Of a stretch of 15,313 nt of DNA, positions 1 to 6,616 are shown piece after piece. The stretch is from Bacillota bacterium. GTDB taxonomy: Bacteria > Bacillota > DTU025. Position 1 is the stretch's first letter, and each line of letters starts with the position of its first letter. The DNA is taken from contig DUWJ01000152.1 of the NCBI GenBank assembly GCA_012842765.1, forward strand, positions 1-15,313. The letters run 5' to 3'. The position numbers and the translations under genes are program-made. Under the pieces are notes generated by a model that was not told the DNA's origin, ran no database searches, and saw only the letters and a program-made list of their open reading frames with translations.

Positions 1-1487
1 ACTACTGTGCAGCTTTTCTGCTAGATCAAGACACCCCCCGCCTCCTGCGCGTCGCTGAATCCAAACCCTTGTGTTGGCTCCCTTCAGAGATCACATTTGA
101 TTCGCCAGAGGAATGGCCATGTGGGATCGAGACGAGTGCCTCGGCCTATGTATCTTTACCCCAGGCGAACGCACGCGAAGCAAGATGGCTAGGCTCCATC
201 GGCGCCTATGGGTACTTGCGCATTCCGCTCATGACAGTAGGAAGGCCAATAGGGGGCATGGCGGCGGTCTTCAAGAAGATCGGGTACGTTCCGCCCCAGG
301 AAGACATCGAGTTTGCGGAGTTGGTAGCTGAACGGTGCGCCATGGCGATCGCCGCCAATGCGGCAATAGCAGAATACGGTCGACTCCTCGCCGCTGAGCA
401 GGAAGCGCATCGCGCTGCAACAGCAAAGGCGGCGCAGATGGAGGCGCTCCTCGAAAGCCTCGAATGCGGAGTGGTTGCGTACGACCGCAACGGCTACGTG
501 ATACTGACGAACCGTGCGTGCGAAGAAATGCTCGACGTTGGAAAGCCCCAGTCCAGGTATGGGGATGATATCGCGTTCGGAATCACTCTCGAAAAGCTTG
601 ACGGAGAAGCGGTTTCATTGAAGGAAATGCCTTACTGCAAGCTTTTGAGAGAAGGGACCCTTGCCGACCAGCACTACATCATGCACTACACAGACGGCTC
701 CTACCGGGTCATGAGCTTCAACGGAGGCATCGTGCGGGACGCAAAGGGCCAAATGTCGTCTGCCATAATAATCATGCGGGACATAACTCGGATGTATGAA
801 ATGGAGAAAACCCGAGAAGAAATGATCAGGCTCATCTCTCACGACCTCCGCTCGCCGCTGACGCTGATACTTGCGCGAGCGCAGATGATGGAACGCGTAG
901 CCGACAAACCCGACACCGTCCGCAAGAATGCCATGGGAATCGTCTTGTCCGCCAGGTACATGAATATCATGATATCCGACCTTTCGGATTCCTTCCGAAT
1001 TCAGTCGGGCAAGATCACGCTGAAACGGCAAGTTTTCGATCTTGCGAAGTTCATGTCTGATTGTGTAGAGCGCTGGCTTGATGCGCCAGAAACAACAAGG
1101 CTGAAGCTTGATATTGAACCGAATCTCCCGCCTGTATACGCCGATCCCGTTCGCCTGGAACGAATCCTGACGAACCTGACCACCAATGCCTTCAAGTATT
1201 CTACCGGCGATTCAGAAGTGCTTGTGGAAGCCGCTCGCTACCAGGACTCCGATGATCAAGCACTCATATCCATAACCGACCACGGACAGGGCATTGCCGA
1301 AGACGAGCTGCCCCACATATTCGAACGCTACTGGCGCGCCTCCGAAGCTCGAGAAAGATCAGAAGGGATGGGTCTCGGGCTGTACATATGTAAAGAGCTC
1401 GTTGAGGCACATGGAGGACGAATCTGGGTGCGCAGCGTGCAGGGCCAGGGAAGTACTTTCTTTTTCACTGTGCCTTTTGCCGGATAA
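1..1487 (+). CDS. Sensor histidine kinase, GAF-PAS-HisKA-HATPase (5' end outside window)
   Basis: Sensor kinase of a two-component system, expected to autophosphorylate on histidine and pass the phosphate to a response regulator that is not in the window. The reading frame (first full codon at 3) is open to the left edge. The TTG at 69 falls inside a GAF domain, so I treat the gene as 5'-truncated rather than starting there. Domains in order: GAF (to about 360), PAS (about 440-790, beginning LLESLECGVVAYDRNGYV), HisKA with the phospho-acceptor in LISHDLRSPL (His codon 840-842), then HATPase_c with N box (TNLTTNAFKYS, about 1170-1202), G1 box (TDHGQGI, about 1275-1296), F box (LPHIFERYWRA) and G2 box (GMGLGLYI, about 1366-1390). 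No membrane segment is visible in this part, so it may be cytoplasmic. It ends with TAA and converges on grdD. The signal it senses cannot be read from the sequence; a link to glycine metabolism would be only positional. Confidence 0.93.
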   Translation, partial: YCAAFLLDQDTPRLLRVAESKPLCWLPSEITFDSPEEWPCGIETSASAYVSLPQANAREARWLGSIGAYGYLRIPLMTVGRPIGGMAAVFKKIGYVPPQEDIEFAELVAERCAMAIAANAAIAEYGRLLAAEQEAHRAATAKAAQMEALLESLECGVVAYDRNGYVILTNRACEEMLDVGKPQSRYGDDIAFGITLEKLDGEAVSLKEMPYCKLLREGTLADQHYIMHYTDGSYRVMSFNGGIVRDAKGQMSSAIIIMRDITRMYEMEKTREEMIRLISHDLRSPLTLILARAQMMERVADKPDTVRKNAMGIVLSARYMNIMISDLSDSFRIQSGKITLKRQVFDLAKFMSDCVERWLDAPETTRLKLDIEPNLPPVYADPVRLERILTNLTTNAFKYSTGDSEVLVEAARYQDSDDQALISITDHGQGIAEDELPHIFERYWRASEARERSEGMGLGLYICKELVEAHGGRIWVRSVQGQGSTFFFTVPFAG

Positions 1488-1697
1488 CCTGCGCCGCCCG
1501 TGCGGTTCCCACCCGCCGAGCTCACCAAACCCCTCGCCGCAATAGAGGATATTGCGAATTATGCCGTAATTTCACGCCAAAGAATATTACTCAAAACACA
1601 GCAAGAACTGATACAGTCGAGAATCGCCGACCACCACAAGCAAATAGCTCTGCCTTGCTCGACCTTGGAGTCTGTACTACCTGCTTTCAATCGATTG

Positions 1698-1730
1698 GAA
1701 GAGGGGCGGATCTTGTGCCCGCCCCTCTTC
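1698..1730. terminator. Perfect 12-bp GC-rich hairpin between convergent genes
   Basis: Arms 1698-1709 (GAAGAGGGGCGG) and 1719-1730 (CCGCCCCTCTTC) pair perfectly around a 9-nt loop. It lies 15 bp beyond the grdD stop on the minus strand and 210 bp past the kinase stop on the plus strand. Neither side has a U-tract. It is either a bidirectional terminator of non-canonical type or a 3'-end stabilising structure that stops exonucleases on the grd mRNA. The rest of the 258-bp gap shows nothing I can name. Confidence 0.6.
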
Positions 1731-1745
1731 GCCTGCAAAGGCCTT

Positions 1746-2975
1746 CTATAGGTATCCGCTAGACTCCAAAGCCTTCCTCGCCGCGTCCTTATCTTCGTCT
1801 GCTACCATGATTACAGGGCCGGTGCATCCCATACCGGTCTCGGCATATATCCCCGCGCCCCACAGAACGCTCACAGCTTCTTCCAACTGAAGGATGTCCA
1901 CTCCCGCAATGTCGGAAGTGACGACTTTCTTCGGCGGCGGCTCTACACTCTCAGCGGCAGCAGCCGCGTCGCCCTGAGCCGGCGCAGACGCCGAAGCTCC
2001 CGCTCCGGTGGGGAGCCCTATCTCGGGCCAGCCCGCCTTCCGGGCGGCGGCAAATTCAACCCTGGCCACCTCGTGAACTCCGCCCTTCACCAGGTCAGCC
2101 GCGTATCTGATCGCTCCAGCCACCACTGGCGCGCCCGATGCGCGCGAGAGGATCATGATGATCCGCCCGTATCCCTCGCCGATCCCGGGACCATAACCGT
2201 ACCCGGTCGCTTCGTAGTCCCCCCCCGTGCTTGCGGCCGAGAAGATCTTCATCAAGAGATTGCCTGTGAGGCTGTCGCACACCATCACGTCAGGAGTAGC
2301 CATCAGAAGATCGTTGCCACGCATGACCGCGCCTCCGTCAGCCCGCGCCGATTCCGCAAACTGGATGGGGTATCCGGCATCAGATAGCTTTCTCAAAGCT
2401 CTCTCAACCTGCCTTGCCCCATCTATGTTGAGCACCCCTACTGTAGGCTCAACCACCCCGCTGGCTTTCGCCGCTACGATTCCGTACACAGCGTTCTTCA
2501 CCATGTTTTCGACGCGCTCTGTCCCTGATGTGCCAGTGGTTGTGGCTATGAACATCTCCCGTCCCCTACTTGGGGTGACAACCCGCCCCACTGTGGAGAC
2601 GCCTATTGGGAAGTTGTAGTGCATGGTGACACATGCATCGATCTCGCCGGCATCGAGCAATCGCTCCATCTCGCGATGCTGCTCTTCCTCGCTGGCCGCC
2701 GGGTACAGCCTGAGCCCGGCCACGCCCCGCACCGATTCCGCCAACTCTGAAGGCCCTATCAAAGCCACTTCCAGGTCGGAATATTGACGCAGCGCACGTA
2801 GGGCCCCGTCGATAATCTCTTCGGGCCCGTGTTCGCTGCCGAGTACAGTCAGGCCGATCCTCGGCCTGCGTCCGCCTGCGCCCTCCGCCAAACCGGCAAG
2901 GTCCGCTCCGCTCTCGAGAGCATCGGCAAGTTTCTCAAAGAGTTCAGCTATTCTTCTTTTAGCATCATCAGTCAT
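1746..2975 (-). CDS. grdD: Glycine reductase complex protein C, alpha subunit GrdD
   Basis: 409-aa PlsX-like subunit of protein C. With GrdC it takes the acetyl group (as a thioester) derived from the carboxymethyl-selenoether on GrdA and releases acetyl phosphate by phosphorolysis. Seen: PlsX-like core (PRIGLTVLGSEHGPEEIIDGA, split over about 38-58; glycine-rich GATGYGYGPGIGEGYGRI region near 255-270), then a low-complexity Ala/Pro linker (about 323-349), then a small C-terminal segment with the conserved cysteine in ETGMGCTGPV (Cys384). That Cys corresponds to the family's acetyl-carrying/reactive cysteine. The frame extends to a GTG at 2984, but I chose the ATG at 2975 because GAGGTGG lies 8 nt upstream and family members begin near a helix like RRIAELFEKL. 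It starts 10 nt after the grdC stop, so translation is probably coupled. Last gene of the operon. Confidence 0.93.
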   Translation of the reverse strand: MTDDAKRRIAELFEKLADALESGADLAGLAEGAGGRRPRIGLTVLGSEHGPEEIIDGALRALRQYSDLEVALIGPSELAESVRGVAGLRLYPAASEEEQHREMERLLDAGEIDACVTMHYNFPIGVSTVGRVVTPSRGREMFIATTTGTSGTERVENMVKNAVYGIVAAKASGVVEPTVGVLNIDGARQVERALRKLSDAGYPIQFAESARADGGAVMRGNDLLMATPDVMVCDSLTGNLLMKIFSAASTGGDYEATGYGYGPGIGEGYGRIIMILSRASGAPVVAGAIRYAADLVKGGVHEVARVEFAAARKAGWPEIGLPTGAGASASAPAQGDAAAAAESVEPPPKKVVTSDIAGVDILQLEEAVSVLWGAGIYAETGMGCTGPVIMVADEDKDAARKALESSGYL

Positions 2976-2985
2976 GGCAGCCACC

Positions 2986-4548
2986 TCACGACTCCACTAG
3001 CGTCTGCGCAGCCCCGCGCAACGCATCTGCCATGATCTTGCGGAGCTCGTGTTCGGATACTCCGGCCATCCCCGCTGCAGCAGCCCCATCCCGGGAACCG
3101 CATTTGCCCGGGTTCTTCTGGATAAGGAATGAGATCCCGTCAAAGAGATTGGTCATTCTGCCCAGGAAGAGAGAGCCCTTTCCGATTATCTGGGCGCGTT
3201 CGATTCGGCCGGCACTGATCTCGTCACACAGATATCCCAGGGACGGAACTCCAGAAGGCACATGCCCCTGCGTAGGAGCGAACCCGGGCATACCATGCTT
3301 TTTCACGAATGTTCCCATATCACCCCTGGCGATCTCGCCCCTCTTTACCGCAAGAGCTGCGATCATCTTCAGATTGGATGTGGGCACGTCCCCTGCACCT
3401 GCAGGCTCAGTTATCTCCGGATTCTGCATCTCGGCAGAATATTTGTCCACTTCCTTCAAGCTGAGACCGACCCGTTCCAGGGGGTCCACAACTATGGCGG
3501 TCATCACCGCCTGCGGAGAAGAGCCGGAACCGATCTTGTGGCGTCCCACCGCGTCAGTGCGGATTATGGGGCTTTTCCCGTCATTGGCAGAAACGAGAAC
3601 AGCAAATCCCCCGAGAACGTCCTCTAGCAGAGGAAGGCCCTTCTTGACGTGGTCCCTCCCATTCATGCCCAGCTTCGCCGTGGCCCCGCCTCCGACGACA
3701 GCCACGTTCTTGAATACTTGCGACTGCACGAGTCCCGCAGCGTTCACCATGGCATGGGCCGGCGCCGCACAGAATCCGCGAACATCGCATCCGGAAGCGT
3801 TCACGCAGCCCGCCATCTCGCCAATGGCCTTGGCGAAGTTGCCTCCGCCACGCTGGTTCATGTCTCCGCACGCCTCTTCTGAACATTCAATAATATAGTC
3901 GATATCTGCAGCATCGATGCCGCTTTTCGCAACCAAATGCCTCAGTGCAAGCGTCCCCGAAGCCTTGGCCGCCAAATTCTCAGCCATCACGTGAGCAGTC
4001 AGGTTCTTATCGCGCTCATGGGCTGCCTTGACGCATCCTACCAACTTATCGCCAATATAGAGTCCTTCAGCCCGGCCACTGGAGACAAGCTCCTCGATCT
4101 GGCTTATGGGCGCCCCGGCCCCGAGCCGTTCCCGATCGCCCTCGATCCAAACAGAATCTTTGGAGAGCTCCGCCGCCACCTGCGCAGTGAAACCCTCCTC
4201 GAGAACCACCAGGTCAAAACTGTCAACAATCTTCATGAGTGCATAAAACTCGTCCTCAGGCATGATCTCTCCCCGCGCCCCCGCGCGGCTCGCCTTTGCC
4301 AGCGGGTTCTCATGCCACGGCCGAGGAATGTTGCCAAGTTCATCAGGGGTTATGTTTCCGATGTATGTCTGGTTCGGAGGGTAGGCCATGCACTCGCTGT
4401 AGGAACGCAAATGCTTGGGGAGCTCTTTCAGGTAATCAGAGTCCGGGTTGGCCTCCCGCTCAACCGTCTGGGTCGTGCCCATGTGCACAAGCATGCTTGG
4501 CGCATGAACAAGGACATAGCTTACACCTCGTACAACAGCAAAGTCCAT
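2986..4548 (-). CDS. grdC: Glycine reductase complex protein C, beta subunit GrdC
   Basis: 520-aa subunit of protein C, a distant relative of beta-ketoacyl-ACP synthase III (FabH/thiolase fold), shared by glycine, sarcosine and betaine reductases. It forms an acetyl-thioester intermediate that GrdD converts to acetyl phosphate. Seen: the N-terminus MDFAVVRGVSYVLVHAPSML and the stretch GTTQTVEREANPDSDYLKEL are typical of GrdC. A cysteine-rich block follows at residues 222-260 (ECSEEACGDMNQRGGGNF, then Cys248, Cys254 and Cys260 in GFCAAPAHAM), then VAVVGGGATAKLGMNG. Cys260 is the most FabH-like candidate nucleophile, by inference. The frame extends 8 codons further, but ATG 4548 is preceded by AAGGAGGGG at 6-nt spacing and matches family N-termini. 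It ends in UGA, which I take as a true stop because GrdC homologues end here and grdD begins 10 nt later. Confidence 0.95.
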   Translation of the reverse strand: MDFAVVRGVSYVLVHAPSMLVHMGTTQTVEREANPDSDYLKELPKHLRSYSECMAYPPNQTYIGNITPDELGNIPRPWHENPLAKASRAGARGEIMPEDEFYALMKIVDSFDLVVLEEGFTAQVAAELSKDSVWIEGDRERLGAGAPISQIEELVSSGRAEGLYIGDKLVGCVKAAHERDKNLTAHVMAENLAAKASGTLALRHLVAKSGIDAADIDYIIECSEEACGDMNQRGGGNFAKAIGEMAGCVNASGCDVRGFCAAPAHAMVNAAGLVQSQVFKNVAVVGGGATAKLGMNGRDHVKKGLPLLEDVLGGFAVLVSANDGKSPIIRTDAVGRHKIGSGSSPQAVMTAIVVDPLERVGLSLKEVDKYSAEMQNPEITEPAGAGDVPTSNLKMIAALAVKRGEIARGDMGTFVKKHGMPGFAPTQGHVPSGVPSLGYLCDEISAGRIERAQIIGKGSLFLGRMTNLFDGISFLIQKNPGKCGSRDGAAAAGMAGVSEHELRKIMADALRGAAQTLVES

Positions 4549-4597
4549 CCAGGCCCCTCCTTGCAAAATCAAGAGTAGTTCGTTGTTGTCGGGCCAT

Positions 4598-4634
4598 GCG
4601 GCCCCGGCGGACCATTATGACGCGCCGAGGCCGC
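4598..4634 (-). other. 12-bp intercistronic RNA hairpin between grdB and grdC
   Basis: Within the 112-nt grdB-grdC gap, arms 4623-4634 (RNA sense GCGGCCUCGGCG) and 4598-4609 (CGCCGGGGCCGC) pair over 12 positions with a 13-nt loop. One of the twelve is G-U in the minus-strand RNA but C-A in the plus strand, so the stem is best formed in the operon transcript. No U-tract follows and grdC has its own strong ribosome-binding site, so a full terminator is unlikely. An mRNA processing or stability element is the more likely role. Confidence 0.65.
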
Positions 4635-4660
4635 ACAACGCAAAATGGACAGTTCAATCC

Positions 4661-5974
4661 CTACTTTTCTTCGAAGACTGTCTGCCCTTCCACCTCTGTC
4701 GTCATAGCTGTGAGCGCACGCTCCACCAGACGGCGGCGCAGTTGCTTCTCTTCGTCGTGGCCCATCGCCGGATTGCCCAGTGGGTGAGGGATCGCCACCG
4801 TGGGTACGATCCGGTTCGCACCTACCGTAAGAGAAATCGGGACAACGGTGCACATATGCACAACTGGAAGCCCCGCACGCTCTATTTCTTTCACCATCGT
4901 TGCACCGCAACGTGTACAAGTCCCTCAGGTGCTGGTGAGGATGACGCCATTGACGCCCGCCTCAACCAATTCCTTGGCGATGGCCGCCGCGTACTTCTTC
5001 GCGTTCGCAACTGAGGTACCATTGCCCACAGTCGTATAGAAATACCGGTGCAGCTTGCCGATGACCCCTTCCCTCTCCAGATCGCGCATGACGTCTACAG
5101 GCAGCACCCGGTTGGGATCTGCATTAGCATAGACTGGGTCGTATCCCCCATGCGCAGTCTCATGGGTCTCACTCGTCAAGGCTTCGACGCCCTCAAGATC
5201 GTACTTGCCGAACTTCGACGCCGAAGAGGACTCAATGTGGTCAGGGTTGCCCTTTGGAACGATTCCTCCGCTGGTGACCAAGGCTATTGTAGCCTTTGAT
5301 ATGTCAGCAATGGGGGGATTGGGTTCCACACGATCGAACTCGGGCATAGGGTACTCCGTGACAAAGTCCTTGTCTGAGAGCTTCTTCACCAGCATCTCGA
5401 CTGCACGCTCAGAGCCGCGCTTCTCGGCAAAGTAGTTCTCCCGGATCCCGCGGGAAAGATAGCCATCGGTTGCAGGATCCGTGGGCTCCCCTTTTGCCAA
5501 TTTGAGTGCAAGCTTTGCCATTTGCGGCACAGCCTTGCGCATGCCAGCGGCACTGTCGCCGGTCTCGATGATGTAAGCATTCTTGCGGAACATGTCCACT
5601 CCAGGGTTTTCAGGATACATCCCAGTCACAACCGGGATTCCGAACTTCTCCGCCACCGCCGCGCACACAGCGCCGCAAGCGGTTCCGTATCGTCCCGCAT
5701 TGAAGGCTGGCCCAGCCACGAGCAGATCCGGCTTGTATTTCTCTATGAGGGCAACTACCTCTTCGGTCGCCTTTTCCATGTTCTCGCCGAAATAGGTGTC
5801 GCCACATATAACTGTCCCGACGATCTCAGCCTCATCCCCAAAGGCAGCGGCCAACGCCATGCCAGGACCCACATGGCCTGGCTTATCGAAGGGAGCTATT
5901 CCTGCTTTGTCTTCGCCGCCTATCTGTCCGAAAAACTGGTTTAGATAGTGGACTACCCGCATCTTCTTGGTCAT
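4661..5974 (-). CDS. grdB: Glycine reductase protein B, selenoprotein subunit GrdB (Sec350)
   Basis: 437-aa substrate-binding selenoprotein of glycine-specific protein B. With the pyruvoyl subunits from GrdE it binds glycine as a Schiff base; the selenol of Sec350 attacks C-alpha, releasing ammonia, and the carboxymethyl group then moves to GrdA. The frame is interrupted at 4925-4927 by TGA and continues in phase to a stop at 4661-4663. The junction reads ILTST-U-GTCTRCGAT, followed by the highly conserved HMCTVVPISLTVGANRIVP. That reproduces the family's UxxCxxC site and length (about 436 aa), so UGA is read as selenocysteine, not stop. Start ATG 5974 follows GAGGAGGG at 7-nt spacing. The N-terminus VVHYLNQFFGQIGGEDKAG is typical. 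Assignment to glycine rather than sarcosine (GrdF) or betaine (GrdH) rests on similarity and on pairing with a GrdE-type partner. Calling the two halves separate genes or a pseudogene would be an error. Confidence 0.96.
4898..4912 (-). promoter_or_regulatory. Candidate bacterial SECIS hairpin in grdB
   Basis: Twelve nucleotides after the Sec UGA (4925-4927), the minus-strand RNA contains CGUUGC-GGU-GCAACG: a perfect 6-bp stem (or 5-bp with a CGGUG loop) whose apical loop carries GGU. In bacteria the SelB-binding SECIS lies immediately downstream of the UGA and commonly shows a GU in a small apical loop, as in E. coli fdhF. Position and loop fit this. It is entirely within coding sequence (codons for RCGAT). 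Confidence 0.7.
4925..4927 (-). other. Selenocysteine UGA codon of grdB
   Basis: In-frame TGA at codon 350, flanked by ILTST upstream and GTCTRCGAT downstream, the conserved GrdB active-site context. It implies that SelA, SelB, SelC (tRNA-Sec) and SelD are encoded elsewhere in the genome. Confidence 0.96.
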
Positions 5975-5981
5975 TCCGCTT

Positions 5982-6011
5982 CCCTCCTCACAAGAGGGTT
6001 TAGCTCAACCC
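5982..6011 (-). promoter_or_regulatory. Alternative hairpins overlapping the grdB ribosome-binding site
   Basis: In the minus-strand RNA, CCCUC (5998-5994) can pair with GAGGG (5986-5982), which is part of the grdB Shine-Dalgarno GAGGAGGG, closing a 7-nt loop. The same CCC can instead pair upstream: GGGUU (6011-6007) with AACCC (6000-5996), 6-nt loop. The two stems are mutually exclusive, so one masks and the other frees the grdB ribosome-binding site. Each stem is only 5 bp; the regulatory role is inference. Confidence 0.4.
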
Positions 6012-6039
6012 GCTGTAAGCATCAGTCAGTTCCCGACTC

Positions 6040-6060
6040 GCTGCCGCCGATTGCGGCAGC
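6040..6060 (-). other. 8-bp hairpin just after grdA
   Basis: Ten nucleotides past the grdA stop, GCUGCCGC (6060-6053) pairs perfectly with GCGGCAGC (6047-6040) around a 5-nt loop. No U-run follows. It may be a 3'-end stabiliser or partial attenuator between the abundantly needed GrdA and grdB; the function is not shown by sequence. Confidence 0.55.
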
Positions 6061-6070
6061 AGGCCCTGGA

Positions 6071-6538
6071 TCAGTACTTGCTGTACTGCTTGCGTATAGA
6101 GCTAACCTCTTCTTTGATGGCATCGACGTCCAGGACCATTTCCATCATTCCAACCTGTTCGTCATACACCTCAGGATCTATTTCCGCCTTTATCTCGTCT
6201 TCCACTATGTGCCAAACACTCAGTCCCAACTGGACTCCCGCCAAAGGACCTGCGTAGGTGGGGTCACCGGCGGTCACAGTCTCTGCTGTGAGCCCCGAAG
6301 CCTCAGCCTCCGCTCCCCCGAGGATTACTACAAGGTTCTCTGCGCCGTACTTCTCGGCCAGTTCCTTTACTCTCCTCTGGTTTTCAATGTCCATGGCGCC
6401 GGCAGCCGTTCAGACAAAGCACTCGCTTACAGAGAAGACAACTTCGCCGCCGGCCGTCTTGACGCATTCTTCAATGGCGCCGCCTGGGATACCATCGCGG
6501 TCGCCCAGAGCGACAACTTTTTTGCCGTCGAGAATCAT
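6071..6538 (-). CDS. grdA: Glycine reductase complex selenoprotein A, GrdA (Sec43)
   Basis: 155-aa small selenoprotein A, common to all glycine/sarcosine/betaine reductases. It carries the Se-carboxymethyl group from protein B, is converted with its neighbouring cysteine to a mixed selenide-sulfide on transfer to protein C, and is then re-reduced by thioredoxin. Translation from ATG 6538 gives [18 protein letters not shown] near the N-terminus, then [17 protein letters not shown], where U is TGA at 6410-6412 (residue 43), next to Cys40. The remainder ([54 protein letters not shown]) is near-invariant GrdA sequence. The start is set by AAAGGAGAT about 7 nt upstream and by the family N-terminus. 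A conventional caller would start at the internal Met (6394) and lose the active site. grdE ends 78 nt upstream. Confidence 0.97.
6410..6412 (-). other. Selenocysteine UGA codon of grdA
   Basis: TGA at codon 43 within [16 protein letters not shown], the signature redox site of selenoprotein A (Cys-x-x-Sec). The following coding sequence is GC-rich and can form short stems, but I find no single hairpin as clean as the one in grdB, so I do not mark a SECIS here. Confidence 0.97.
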
Positions 6539-6616
6539 TGCGGCATCTCCTTTCCCAGCTTCTTAGTTGAATTTAGCAGTCTCAGCTCAGCAAAGCCGTG
6601 ACGCCCTACGGCAAAC

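Noticed and set aside
69..71. TTG at 69 as the true start of the histidine kinase
   Set aside because: The frame is open to the window edge and the upstream codons (CAAFLLDQD, LLRVAES) are recognisable GAF-domain sequence; no ribosome-binding site precedes 69.
1688..1697. CAATCGATTG palindrome near the operon end
   Set aside because: A single 10-bp palindrome with no second copy or suitably placed promoter; expected by chance.
2986..2988. UGA at the end of grdC as another selenocysteine codon
   Set aside because: GrdC homologues end here, grdD's ribosome-binding site and start overlap or follow at once, and no conserved sequence continues in frame. The same reasoning applies to the UGA ends of grdE (6617-6619) and of the exported-protein gene (10552-10554).
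3032..3898. Long plus-strand open frame (288 codons) across grdC
   Set aside because: It is antisense to well-conserved GrdC coding sequence, Pro/Ser/Arg-rich, and matches no family. The other long frames opposite the grd genes are of the same kind.
4661..4897. A separate 78-aa gene downstream of a grdB pseudogene
   Set aside because: The sequence is the conserved C-terminus of GrdB (HMCTVVPISLTVGANRIVP) and is in frame with the first part through the Sec UGA. Nothing suggests decay.
6071..6394. A separate 107-aa gene starting at the internal Met
   Set aside because: It is the C-terminal part of GrdA; the frame continues upstream through a Sec UGA in the conserved active site and has a proper ribosome-binding site only at 6538.
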